From contig CM075764.1 in the NCBI GenBank assembly GCA_037974665.1, forward strand, positions 79,817,825 to 79,881,824: a DNA stretch of 64,000 nucleotides, given 5' to 3'. The notes under the pieces were generated by a model. That model had not been told where the DNA came from. It made no database searches and saw nothing but the letters and a program-made list of their open reading frames with translations. The position numbers and the translations under genes were made by a program. Of this stretch, positions 11,089-22,201 are shown piece after piece. Numbering within the stretch: the first letter of the stretch is position 1; each line of letters opens with the position of its first letter. Origin of the DNA: Ehretia macrophylla (Eukaryota; Streptophyta; Magnoliopsida; Boraginales; Ehretiaceae).

Positions 11089-11109
11089 GGGCTTATTTTA
11101 TATAAGCTC
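11089..11109 (+). other. Conserved LTR hairpin in the Tekay-like 5' LTR
   Basis: GGGCTTAT (11089-11096) pairs with ATAAGCTC (11102-11109) with one G.U pair. It sits after TTCACT and before ACTCTC, 22 bases or so upstream of the acceptor-like GCAG/GTG at 11131-11137. The 3' LTR copy (about 26707-26731) is partly eroded. Confidence 0.65.
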
Positions 11110-11670
11110 ACTCTCATTCGTTATCTGCAAGCAGGTGTTACTGAGCCAAAATACAGGTATGTGCCTCAAGAAGATGAGAATGTGACTTTGGTTGAAGAGT
11201 CTTATGTGCCAGAGTGATATCCTGATGTTTAGTTGGAATGTTTTATACTATTTTGTAGTATGACTTAGGTTGTATAGTTTCAATTTTTTAAAGGTTGTTT
11301 TGTATAAATGGATCCAAAGATAGTAAAAGTGTTATGCTAGTTTAGTTGTCTTACTTTTGGATTTAATTAAGTTACTAAGCTAATATAATATGTTGTGAAT
11401 GTATATGGTGTTACTTAGTGATGTATGATGTTGGAACGGAGACGTATAACTTATGGATGACATGGTAAAAGAATGTTTAATGTATATTATGGATTCGTTG
11501 TATGTTGTCAATTTGATTGTGGAGTTGATTGGTGATTTGTGGAGTTGGTTGTGTGAGTTACAAAGAGGTTGGTTAGAGCCTCGGTATCCAAGTTACTATC
11601 GTTGTACTTACGAAATTCCGTTGCGTCCTGACTGATTGTAAGATGGGTCGAGTTGGGGCGTTACATTAAG

Positions 11671-11682
11671 TGGTATCAGAGT
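11671..11682 (+). other. Primer-binding site of the Tekay-like element
   Basis: TGGTATCAGAGT lies five bases past the LTR end; eleven of twelve positions match the initiator-Met primer site TGGTATCAGAGC. Confidence 0.85.
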
Positions 11683-11779
11683 TTATGTTTAGTTGTCAAC
11701 TGGGGTATTCTCAGAATGTGGGTATTGGTCTTAGCATGAAAGTATGTATGAAGTGAAAGAAAAGTGAAATATGTGTTAA

Positions 11780-11890
11780 TATGATTAAGTTATTAAGTGA
11801 TTATGTGATTTATTGACTATGTGATTATGTGATCAATTTGTTTATGTGATTGATATTTAAGTGATTTATGTGCTTTACGTGAGTTTGTTA
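11780..11890 (+). repeat. Degenerate TTATGTGATT repeats in the leader
   Basis: Words such as TTATGTGATT, CTATGTGATT and TTAAGTGATT recur about eight times between the primer site and gag. The leader of element A has a comparable CTTAACACA/TATGTGG-like series on its own sense strand (7900-7990). Confidence 0.6.
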
Positions 11891-11958
11891 CTTATGTGCT
11901 AATAATTGTTTATAACCTATCTATGTGCTATAACCTGTGCTAACTCTTTGATAGTAGA

Positions 11959-13105
11959 ATGGCGGGTAGACCAAGAATAAGAGGTAGGCCGGAAGCAGAT
12001 AATGAGGCACCGGGTAATATGGCACTGGGCTGAGATAGGGGTGATGACTGTATTGCTGCAGCTATGGATAAAATGACGAAAATCATGGCAGGACAGGCAC
12101 AGTTATTAGCAGGGCAGGCTGCCTAGGCATAGGCTGTGCAGGCACAGATGATGAACGTACAGGGTGTTTACCACGAGCAAAATACGTTGAAGGAATTATT
12201 GGGTTACTATCCACCTAGATTACAGGGCGAACCAGATGATAGAAAGGCAAAGGCATGGATCCACAAGATTGAGAAGATTTTTGATCCTTTGGATTACACT
12301 GACGAGAGGAAAGTCACTTTTGCAGTATATTTGTTTGTTGATGAGGCCGAAGAGTGGTGGCGTACAGTGAAATCTGGTTGGGAGGCAAGAGGTATTCCTT
12401 ATGTTTGGGATACCTTTCTTAGAGCGTTCCGGGCCAAGTACGTTCCGAGGATTGCACAGGAACCGGAGAGGCGGAGTTCCTGTCTTTAGTTCAGGGTGAT
12501 GCTATAGTGGCTCAGTATGAGGCCACTTTTACCATACTGTCCCGGTATGCACCGGAATTTGTAGCAGATGAGGAGCGCAAGACTCGGAGGTTTATGTTGT
12601 GTTTGAGGTCAGAGATTCAGGATGCAATGGCCCTGAATCAGTATGATGTGTTTTCTGAGGCCTTTGATGCGGCTTCTCGGTTGGAGAAGAGGAAAAAGGA
12701 ACAGATTGGACCTAGTCAGCCTAGTAAGAGGCCCTTTCAGCCGCAGGGTGTGTATAGGCCTCCAGTGCAGCAGGTTGTGTACAGGTTGCCAGTTCAGTAA
12801 AGCTCTTTAAGACCGCAGGGTTAGCAGGGTTTCTATAGGCCCCAGTTTCAGCATGGCTTCTTCCAGGCTCAGTCATAGTACAGGTCGACCCATTCTCCGG
12901 GTCAAAATAGGCCTAGTGTTGTGAGACCCCAGCAGCAGGCTGGTACAACTACTTTTTCAGCTTCTGGGTCTTCGAGAGGCAATGTTAGTACTTCGTCACC
13001 GTAGTGTACTTACTGTAAACGTCAGGGCTATTTGGAGGCCGACTGCAAGGTAAAGGCAGGAACATGTTTGGGTTGTGGCAGCAATCAGCACAGGGCGAGG
13101 GATTG
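11959..13105 (+). pseudogene. gag: gag of the Tekay-like element (broken)
   Basis: Encoded the capsid/nucleocapsid protein that forms the cytoplasmic virus-like particle. The start is ATG at 11959 (MAGRPRIRGRPEA). The retrotransposon-gag core is clear at about 12190-12460 (GEPDDRKAKAWIHKIEKI, AEEWWRTVKSGWEARG) and continues in another frame from about 12475 (SRYAPEFVADEERK). Stops occur at about 12031 and 12124-12135, and there is one frameshift near 12470. The tail is P/Q-rich, then two zinc knuckles: CTYCKRQGYLEADC (13005-13046), where Tyr replaces the usual His, and CLGCGSNQHRARDC, intact but split after 13105 by the solo LTR. Several stops look like CAG to TAG changes. Confidence 0.88.
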
Positions 13106-15534
13106 TGTAATGCCCCAACTCGACCCCTCCTATAATCAGTCAGGACGCAATAGAATTTCGACAGTGTAACGACTGTAACTTGGATATTGAGGCTCTAACC
13201 TCTTCGCAACTTATACAACCAACTTCACAAACAATTCAACAAGAAACATCACAACCAAAATATACATTAAACGTTCTTTTACCATTGCATTCATAGGTTA
13301 TACGCATCTGTTCCAATACCATACATTTACTATATAACATATATTTCCCAAAATAGATTATAACCAATCTAGCAACCTAATCATGTTCCAAAACAAGACT
13401 ACTAAGCTAGCAACATTTAATCCACTATCTTTAAAACATCTTATACATCATAAACTTCTAAGTAAATACAAACCAACTAGTTTTAATATCCAAGATAACA
13501 AAAGAGTACACATCTCAGATATCAAGGACAAGACTCTGGCACATAGGACTCATCCACATATGGCACATTCTCAGCTTGCTAAGGCACGTACCCGTAATCT
13601 TGTTCAATATCACCTGTATGCATGCAATAATTGAGAGTGAGCTTATATAAAACAAGTCCAGTGAGGATTCGACAGATCTCTTAACAGTATTAACTATACT
13701 CATTGGAAATCATCCTTTGAGCAGTAAACACATAATAATCATCAATAACAATATAAGCACATTAGTAATAATAACCAAACAATAAATGATACTCTAGTTG
13801 TTGTAGCTCCAAACACCATCATGATTTCAACCATTCTTCTTATAACTCCCCATTACTCACGCACCCGAGGTACCTCACTAGCCCCTCCCTCTATGGCACC
13901 TCCGCCATGCGAGCTGGGGGTAGCCTATGATAGTCATGTCGTTATCAACCCGATAGCCTGACACTGCCCGAGAGGTGGCATACACATACCAAGACTCATG
14001 ACAATAATAATAATCATTCATATCTCAGGAGGACAACAAAGTAGGTTGCCTATCTCCCGGCTTCATCAATAATCAATAATCAATAATCAATTAATAACAT
14101 TTCAACAACATATCATCAATTAAACAATTAACAATTCAACAACTAAGTTAGATGACAAAGTAGGCCATCCAACTTAACATGCATTAATCCACTCAACCAA
14201 ACCCAACTCCAACCAACAACAACCCATAATTCAATCACTCAAACACTACCCAAACAACTAAAGACATTATTTCAACATTTAAAGAAAGACAACCCAAACT
14301 TCTAAAAGTCATAACTTACATTCTACTAATCCAATGACTTCAAAACAAGTTTCTATCACTCACCCACTCAAGCAACTACATTAGCCCCCCCGGAAACCAA
14401 CCACAATCCATCCAAATTAAGCCCAACAGCCCTAAAACCCTAATGCATCATGGCTGAAATTTCCGGACTTTCACACCGACATCACAATCAAAATTTCAGC
14501 ATTACAACATTACTACCACGTATTTAACAAACTTTTACAAGCTAACAGCAATCGATTCCAACCACCACAACTCCAATTATTCAACAAATAGCCAACAACT
14601 CAATTTTAATACCTGAAAAATAAAAATTCATGCTACAACAGTTCAAAATAGATATAAACACATATAATCAATCCTTAGCATGTACTGAGCAATAATATAA
14701 CATCAATTTAACATTTTAACGGCTAAAAATTCGATTATATGAATTAAAATAAAAATGACATTTTGAGATCTAGAATTTTTCTCTCACCTTTGATGTGTTA
14801 TGATGCAAGAAAGATGTGAAATAGGTGCCCAACAAGCAAGAACAAACTTTGATTCAAGTGTTTTGGCTTTGTAATGCAATTTCTATGAGAAAATTTGATA
14901 AAAAATACAAGCAAAAATGGCTCCTAAGTTTGGGCCATGTGTGTGTGTGTTTGTGGTGTTTTGAGTTTTGTTTTGTGAGCTATTTTAGTTAATATGCATA
15001 TATAAGGCAAGTCAACAAAAAATAATGGAAAGTCAAAGTTGAACAAATTAGTATTTTTTTGTATTTCTAGTCTTTTAATTCATTTCTTAGACTATTTTTG
15101 CTCAAAAAAATTATGCAACACTTATAATATTTTAAGTAGTTTATTTTTAGGTGACAAGAATTTTCTCATGCAAAGACTTTCACCCGACTCGGCTAAAAAC
15201 GTGATTTTTGCAAAAGAAAGTGAAAAAACCTTTAAAATTCCAAAGTCGATTTGAAATCCGTTTTAATCATGCACAGGTCTATTAATATCCGAAGACTAGT
15301 TATTAAGACACCTAAAACACCTGTGTAAAAATTTTAGCGGACGTGCGTCCAAAATACTATTCACAAAAATCGTCGATAAAATTTTTGATTCCGTTTTTGA
15401 TAAAAATTTTGTGAATGCACACATAGCATGTAATAGGATTATAAATCATATAATTAGCACATTCTAATTCATATAACACATAAACATGTCAAAACACGTA
15501 AATCGAGGCAAAGATAAAAATATGGGGTCTCATA
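13106..15534 (-). mobile_element. Solo LTR of the same Tekay-like family, reverse orientation
   Basis: GATTG at 13101-13105 and 15535-15539 flank a 2429-bp LTR. Plus-strand ends are TGTAATGCCCCAACTC and GGGGTCTCATA, the reverse complement of the host element's LTR ends; the last base pair step (CATA for CACA) fits one C-to-T change. It interrupts the second zinc-knuckle codons of gag. A solo LTR with target duplications arises when the two LTRs of a full insertion recombine. It keeps the ~193-bp segment that the 3' LTR lost at the LINE junction. Confidence 0.93.
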
Positions 15535-15539
15535 GATTG

Positions 15540-17077
15540 CCCTAGATTTCAGAGACTGAGGGTCGGATAGCGACCCAGGGTTATCAGGGTCGACCTACCG
15601 GTGGTGTACCTCAGCAGCAGCGGGTTCAGGCTCGGGCCTACGCTGTGGATTTGGAGAAAGTTCCTATTATTCGATAATATCCCAATGTATTTCTTGATGA
15701 ATTGCCAGGATTGCTGCCAGAGAGAGATGTTGAGTTTGTGATTAATCTGATTCCCAATACTCAACCTATTTCTAAATCAGTGTACCAGATGGCCCCAGCT
15801 GAGCTGAAAGAGTTGAAAACTCAGCTGCAGGAGTTATTAAAGAAGGGTTTCATTCAGCAGAGTTCTTCACCATGGGGAGCACTTGTTTTATTTGTGAAAA
15901 AGAAGGATGGTACCTTGAGATTATGTATCGACTATCGTGGTTTGAATCAGGTGACCATCAAGAACAAGTATCATTTACCACTGATTGATGAGTTGTTTGA
16001 TCAACTTCAGGGAGCCAAAGTCTACTCTAAGTTTGACTTGAGGCAGGGGTATTATCAGCTTCGGATTCGTACGGAGGATGTTCCAAAGTCTGCTTTTAGG
16101 ATTCGGTATGGGCATTATGAATTTGTAGTTATGCCCTTTGGACTGACTAATGTATCAGCATCATTCATGGATCTTATGCATCGGGTCTTTCAACCGTACT
16201 TGGACTAGTTTGTTGTAATCTTTATTGATGATATCTTGGTTTATTCTAAGACTGAATCAGAGCACGAGCAACATCTACGGCTTGTCTTACAGAAGCTGCA
16301 GGAGTATCAGTTGTTTGCGAAGTTCATCCAATGTAAATTTTGGCTGCAACTGATATCTTTTCTTGGCCATGTGATTACACAGAGCGGTATTTCAGTAGAT
16401 CCCACTAAGATTGAAGTAGTGATATCTTGGAAAAGGCCGGAGAATGTTTCGGAGGTTCGTAGCTTCCTTGGCTTGGCGGGTTATTACCGTAGGTTTGTGA
16501 AGGACTTTTCTAAGATTGTAGGGCCACTTTCTAAATTAACTCAGAAACGAACCAGTTTACTTGGGATGAGAAATGTGAGAGGGGGTTTCAGGAGTTGAAA
16601 AAAAGGTTGACTACCGCTCTAGTACTTACTCTACCAGAGGGAACCAATAATATGGTTATCTATAGTGATACATCCAAGGATGGCTTGGGTTGTGTACTTA
16701 TGCAAAATGGCCGGGTTATTGCCTATACTTCTAGAAAGTTGAAGCCGTATGAAGTGAATTATCCGACTTATGATCTTGAGTTGGTAGCCATTGTGTTCGC
16801 ACTGAAAAAGTGGCATCATTATCTGTGGGGCAGTAAGTTCGAGATTTTCACTAATCATAAGAGTCTGAAGTATTTGTTCTCATAGAAGGATTTGAATATG
16901 CATCAACGGAGGTGGATGGAACTTCTCGAAGACTATAATTATTCTATCAGTTATCTGCCTAGGAAGGCAAATGTTGTAGCAGATGCTCTTAGCCGTAAGG
17001 CGAGTATTTCTTGTTTGGCTATTAAAAAGTGGGAGGTTCTTGAGGAATTTAGTTATTGGAGACCGGAATTGACTTAG
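15540..17077 (+). pseudogene. pol: Reverse transcriptase and RNase H of the Tekay-like element (broken)
   Basis: RT copies element RNA into DNA inside the particle; RNase H removes the RNA strand. RT fingers and palm are readable from about 15640 to 16590: [59 protein letters not shown], then a TAG at 16206-16208 and the catalytic [11 protein letters not shown] frameshift near 16550 leads into RNase H ([30 protein letters not shown]). The late RNase H catalytic Asp is Asn here (TNHKSLKY, near 16850), and a TAG follows at 16883. Upstream, the frame passes from QARAYA to VDLEKVPII with no DTG/DSG protease, although roughly 100-200 residues normally lie there, so the protease appears deleted. 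Confidence 0.9.
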
Positions 17078-18033
17078 GTTGGGGTGATGTGTTCACATCT
17101 CCATATTCAACCTTTGTTGCTGTCTCAAATAAGAGAAGCTTAGCAACTTGATGCGAAACTTCAGAAGATTAAGGATCAAATCACGGATGATCAGCCTAAC
17201 TTCAAACTACATGAGGATGGTATTCTTTGGTTTCAGAACAAGGTTTGTGTTCCTGATGAATTGGGCTTGAGGAGAGGTATTATGGAGGAGGCTCATAATT
17301 CTATGTAAACTATTCATCTGGTGGAAACAAGATGTATCGGGATTTGAAGCAACATTATTGGTGGAATAACATGAAAATAGAGGTTGCTTACTTTGTATCA
17401 GATGTTTGACTTGTTAGCGGGTGAAAGCAGAACATCAACGACCTGCAGGGTTGCTCCAGCCGTTGGCAATACCAGAGTGGAAGTGGGAACATATTTCGAT
17501 GGACTTCATCTCTAGTTTGCCTAGAACACCGAGAAGTAACGATGCAGTTTGGGTTGTTGTAGACCGTTTGACGAAGATAACTCATTTCATTCCGATGAGG
17601 TTGCAAAGTTGGTGGATCTTTATGTGGATCAGATTGTTAAACTTCACGGGATTCCATCTAGTATTGTCTCAGATCGAGATCCTCGGTTTACTTCTCGTTT
17701 GTGGGAGAAACTTCAGGAGACTTTGGGTACTCAGTTAAACTTAAGCACAACGTATCATCCACAGACCGACAGTCAGTCTGAGATGACTATTCAGATTCTG
17801 GACATATGCTTAGGGCTTGTGTTCTGGACTTCAGGAAGAACAGGGAGAAACATCTACCACTTGCCGAGTTTGCCTATAACAATAGTTATCAAGCGACTAT
17901 TGAAATGGTACCTTTTGCAGCTCTTTACGGCCGTAAGTGTCGATCACCTTTGTATTGGGATGAAGTAAGGGAGATGAAGACTATTGATCCGACTATCATG
18001 CCAGAGCTTCTAGAGAAGATTGAGAATGTTTAG
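17078..18033 (+). pseudogene. pol: Integrase of the Tekay-like element (broken)
   Basis: Integrase joins the cDNA ends to chromosomal DNA. The zinc-binding HHCC region is recognisable in pieces: EEAHNS near 17290, then CLTC at 17403-17414 followed by a TAG in place of Gln. The catalytic core follows: [11 protein letters not shown] (first Asp, near 17500), [16 protein letters not shown] (second Asp, near 17670), HPQTDSQSE near 17758, and LPLAEFAYNNSYQ near 17855. Frameshifts lie near 17320, 17600 and 17800, with a TAG at 18031. Compared with relatives a few residues are missing after FIPMR near 17605. Confidence 0.85.
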
Positions 18034-18612
18034 TTGATTAGGCAGAGAATGCTTACAGCGCAGAGCAGATACAAGAGTTATGCTGATAAGCGTCGTCAGG
18101 ATTTCGAGTTTGCAGTCGGGGACCGAGTTTTCTTGAAATTGTCTCCTCGAAAGGGGTTTTCTCTATATGGTAAAGGTGGAAAAAAGAGTCTGAGGTTTGC
18201 GGGGCCGTTTGAGATTACCGACAGGGTTGGCAAGTTAGCATATCGGTTGGCTTTACGAGAGAATTTCTCTAATGTTCACGATGTCTTTCACGTGTCTAAG
18301 TTGAGAAAGTATAATCCGGATCCTTCTCATATTTTAGAGCCAGAGCCGTTACAGCTTCGTGATAATTTGACTTATGAAGAGCGGTCGGTTCACATTCTTG
18401 ATCAGATGGAAGAGTTGAGGTCAAAGAAGATTCCGATGGTCAAAGTATTGTGGAAGCATTACGGAATTGAAGAAGCTACTTGGGAGAGGAAAGATCAGAT
18501 GCAACAGCAGTATCCAGATCTTTTTCGTACAACAAGTAAGAATTTTGAGGACAAAATTTCTTTAAGAGGGGGAGAATGTGAGACCCCAGATTTCGTCTTT
18601 GCATTTGCGTGA
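18034..18612 (+). pseudogene. pol: Integrase C-terminal domain and chromodomain of the Tekay-like element
   Basis: This 192-codon stretch is open but cut from the rest of pol by the TAG at 18031. It contains the GPF/Y-like module (GDRVFLKLSPRKG, FAGPFEITDRVGKLAYRL, VHDVFHVSKLRKYNP) at about residues 29-97. A chromodomain follows at about residues 119-165 (ILDQMEELRSKKIPMVKVLW, ATWERKDQMQ). In chromoviruses this domain is thought to steer integration to marked chromatin. It assigns the element to the Tekay/Del side of the gypsy tree. The frame runs through the polypurine tract and stops 36 bases inside the 3' LTR. Confidence 0.9.
18564..18576 (+). other. Polypurine tract of the Tekay-like element
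   Basis: AAGAGGGGGAGAA lies immediately before the 3' LTR start TGTGAGACC; it primes plus-strand DNA synthesis. Confidence 0.85.
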
Positions 18613-19549
18613 TTTGACTTGTTTATGTGTTATATGAGTTAGAATGTGCTAATTCTGTGATTTATAGTCCTATTACATGCTAAGTGTGCATTCATGAAAT
18701 TTTCATCAAAATCGGCATCAGAAATTTTATCAACGATTTTTGTGAATAGTATTTTGAACACACGTCTGCTAAAATTTTTACAGGGGTATTTTAAATGTTT
18801 TAAAACCTAGTCCTCGGATATTAATAGACCTGTTTCTGATTAAAACGGATTTTGAATCGGCTTAGGAATTTTAAAGGTTTTTACACATTCTTTTGCCAAA
18901 ACCAAGTTTTTACCCGAGCGGGTGTATGAGTATGCATGTGAAAATGTTGTCACCTATTCTTAAACTACTAAATATAGTATTTTTACTTGAGCAAGCAAAA
19001 TAGTCAAGAAAAACTGCTTAAAAGACTAAAAATACAATTAAAAGACTAAGGAAATCAACTTTGACTTTTTAATTTTTGTTGACCTTGGCTATATATATCA
19101 TCAACACATACTAAAACAACACAAAAACACCTAAATCTACACACACATTGCCGTGGCTTGGAGGAGGAAAATAGAAACATTTTCAACATATTTTCAAAGT
19201 GAATTTTCTTTAGAAAACCTAGTTTTTGTCTGTAGTTTTGCAAACCGAGCTAGATTCCGCTTGTTGGGCACACATTGTACGCATTCATAGGCTTGTTTCA
19301 GATCAAAGGTGAGAGAAAATTTTTAGATCTCAAAGTGCTATTTTTATGTCTTTTCATATAACTGTTTATTTAGCCAGTGAAATGCTAAACTGTCTTTAGA
19401 TTATTGCTCAGTAGATCCTAAGGGTCATTTATATAGGTTTATAGCTGTTTTGAACCATGGTAGCACGTATTTTTATTTTTCGGGTATTAAAGTTGAGAAT
19501 TTGGCTATTTGTTGAATAATTGGAGTTGTGGTGGTTGGAATCGATTGCT
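18577..19549 (+). mobile_element. 3' LTR of the Tekay-like element, part 1
   Basis: Aligns by eye with 9282-10257 of the 5' LTR, with many point differences and no large gaps; the TATA box near 19090 and the donor-like AAAGGTGAGAG near 19310 are kept. It stops at ATCGATTGCT, where the LINE begins. Confidence 0.9.
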
Positions 19550-19570
19550 CACTTCAATCATCTTCGGATC

Positions 19571-22201
19571 ATGGGAAACAACAATCATCAGAAGAAGAAG
19601 TCATCCCCTTCTTCTTCTTTTTCAACCAAATCCAAAAATCGCCCAAAACAACCTACCTAAAATTTAGCTTCAAACTCCAAGGTCCTGCATGCTAAACACA
19701 TTCATTTTAATGAGAAGGAAGAGGACTCCTCTTCTTCGGGTTCTGCTTCTCTGCAACCTAAGGTGCATACTAGAAAAATGGCTCTACACAGTTTTCCTAG
19801 TCATGTTAATGCTGCTAATCTCAACGCTAAGACCCATGAAGTCAATGTCCAAACATATGCAACATCTTCTGATTTGGATGAAGCCAACTCGTTTGCTGAT
19901 GATAGAGTTAATAACAATATTGTTAATTTGAACCAAGTGCACGACAATGATGAGGTAAGTCACGGTCCCTCCTCCAACTCCATTAATCCTCTCTCTCCTC
20001 ACTCATGTTCACCGCCGGCCAACCCCACCTCCTTTGCCGTTGAATTGTCTAATTCAAATCAGATGGTCAACAACGGAAAAGACTCTTCTCTCTCCTGCTT
20101 GGCACAAAATATCATTTTTCCTTCAAACACTGCAGAAAGTAACCTTAACTTTTCTGAAAAGTTGTCCCCCTCTTTTGAAAATAATCAAAAAGTTGTTTAC
20201 CCTTTGTCCCCCACACCCGTCATGGCTGCCTCCAACGCCCATAATTCTTCTATTTTTTCTACGCATGACCCCAATGCAATTCAGTATCTTATTCACACTT
20301 TTCCCACTTCCCCACTTGGTCATGCCCCCCATGCGTCCGTTCCTTTAAACTACTCTATGCCAAGTGCCAATGCTGCACATGCTTCCACTCCCTCACCCAT
20401 GTTAGCTGCCACTATTGCCCATAATTCCTCCCAATCTATCTCCCCATATACAAATCAGAATATGGTTAATTCCTTTCCCACTTCCCCAATTGGTTCTGCG
20501 CCCTATGCGTCATTTTCCTTAAACAATTCTATTCCTTTTGCCAATACCGTGAATGCTCCTACTACCACTGTACATGTCACGCATGGTTCAAAATTTTTGT
20601 CAGAACATTCAGTCGGTTCAAGCCTCAATGTGCATGTGGACACTTTGCCAAATTATTCGTATATTCCTGGCCAAGCTGGCCAAAATTCGAAGAATCTGGA
20701 CCCTAATGTCGCCACTCTACCTCATCACACTCATTCCAGTTCCCTCCATCCCCATCCTTTGCATTCACAATTCACAAACACTTCATTTTCCCAACCTCTC
20801 CCTCTGGACATGAACTTTTCTCCTCTACGTGCCCCTGGCAGAAAAATTATTGCTCCTTTGATTCATGATCAGAATGCTATGGACCCTGGAGCTACCATAT
20901 CTCCTTATAGTAGCTCCAACAGTGGTCCGCTATCATACAAGCATGATGTTGGTACAAATGTTATCTCAAACTGGAAGAGCGTTTTTGTTGGTAACCTCAA
21001 GAATAACCTCAAACTTAGCTTTGACGAATGTAAAGATTGTGAGGAACTTGGAATGAAAATTGCTGCCCCGCCTATTGATGTCTATGAAGAAAATGATCAT
21101 TACTGGAATTGCTGCCTTATCGGCCAGTTCATTGATAGGCCTCCTCCCTTCTTTCTGATTGAGAAATTCTTGGCCACTCAATGGAAGAAGTTTGGCAACA
21201 TTGATGTCAAACGAACTGACAATGATCTATTTGTCTTTTGTTTTGAAAATGAAAATGTCATTAAGCCTATCTTGCAGGAACTATGGCACGTCAACCATCG
21301 CTCTCTCCTTCTCCGACGATGGTCTCCAAATACTCAGCTGGTCAATCTAACTTGCGAAAAAGTTCCCATTTGGTTGAAATTTAAAAATGTCCCACTTGAC
21401 CTTTGGTCGTAACAAGGCTTCAGTTATATTGGCAGCACCATTGGGTTTCCTCTGCAAATGGATGCTAAGATTGAGGCTAGAGCTCACCTCGGGTATGCTA
21501 GAGTTTGCATCAAAATGGATATCAGCAAAGACCAACCAGATCAAACCTGGGCTTATAATAGGTACAGCCAACGTGTGAAGATTGATATTGAATACAATTG
21601 GAAACCTTCAAGATGTACCCAATGTAATGTTGTTGGTCACAATAATAACAACTGTCCTAAGCAACCTATCAAAGAACATGTGGCTGATGGTCCGAAAAAG
21701 CAGCAACGAAAGAATGATGAATGGAAATCTGTCTCCCGAAAGGGTAATCAGTATGCTCCTAGGAGGTACCAAGCTACGATACCTGAATCTGAAACTCAAG
21801 TCAGGAACAATCTCCCGAAAGAAAATATTATCCCTACGAATCTGAAAACTGGTAAGAACCTAAATGCAACCTCAACCATTGACAGTACCTTTGTCCCCCT
21901 TCCAATACCTGCGGCCCATCCCCAAAAAGGGCTTCTCCCTACCCCAAGCTCTATCACCCCCTCTTCTCTCCCCTCAACTTCTCGTTTACCTCCTAAACCT
22001 TTCTTCCCTCCCAACCCAAGCATGAATAAATTCAGCCTTCTCCAAAATGTGGGTGGTGATAAGATCATTGAAGATCCCTTGAATACCTCAACTCCTAGTG
22101 ATCTCTCATTAGCTGTTAAATCTCTGGTGGATGGTAAGACTCATTTTCCCCCTACAGGAGTCCCTCCGGGCATTCTTGCTACCCCTTCCCATTTTTTATG
22201 A
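19571..22201 (+). pseudogene. LINE ORF1: DUF4283 and CCHC zinc-knuckle RNA-binding protein (two stops)
   Basis: The frame from ATG 19571 runs 876 residues to TGA at 22199, broken by TAA at 19658-19660 and at 21410-21412. It begins with a Lys/Ser-rich stretch, then a long Asn/Ser/Pro-rich linker with a ~60-residue tandem duplication (about residues 218-277 and 278-334). An RRM-like DUF4283 domain follows at about 470-650 (KSVFVGNLKNNLKL, FLATQWKKFGNIDVK, CEKVPIWLKFKNVPLDLWS), then a zinc knuckle CTQCNVVGHNNNNC at about 682-695 and a Pro-rich tail. In plant L1 elements this protein binds element RNA and forms the ribonucleoprotein with ORF2. Its stop overlaps the ORF2 start as ATGA. Confidence 0.88.

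Larger units (their letters stand above)
9282..11665 (+). mobile_element. 5' LTR of the Tekay-like element
   Basis: A 2384-bp LTR, TGTGAGACCC...GGGGCGTTACA. It holds a TATA box (9799-9806), a donor-like AAAGGTGAGAG (cut after 10016), a GC-rich block (about 10790-10935), a hairpin (11089-11109) and an acceptor-like GCAAGCAG (11127-11134). The 60-codon open frame at 11453-11635 is not kept in the solo LTR of the same family, so it is not counted as a gene. Confidence 0.92.

Noticed and set aside
11453..11635. A 60-codon open frame present in both LTRs of the Tekay-like element (also 27075-27257)
   Set aside because: The solo LTR of the same family (13106-15534) has in-frame stops at this place, and LTR copies share frames simply because they are copies.
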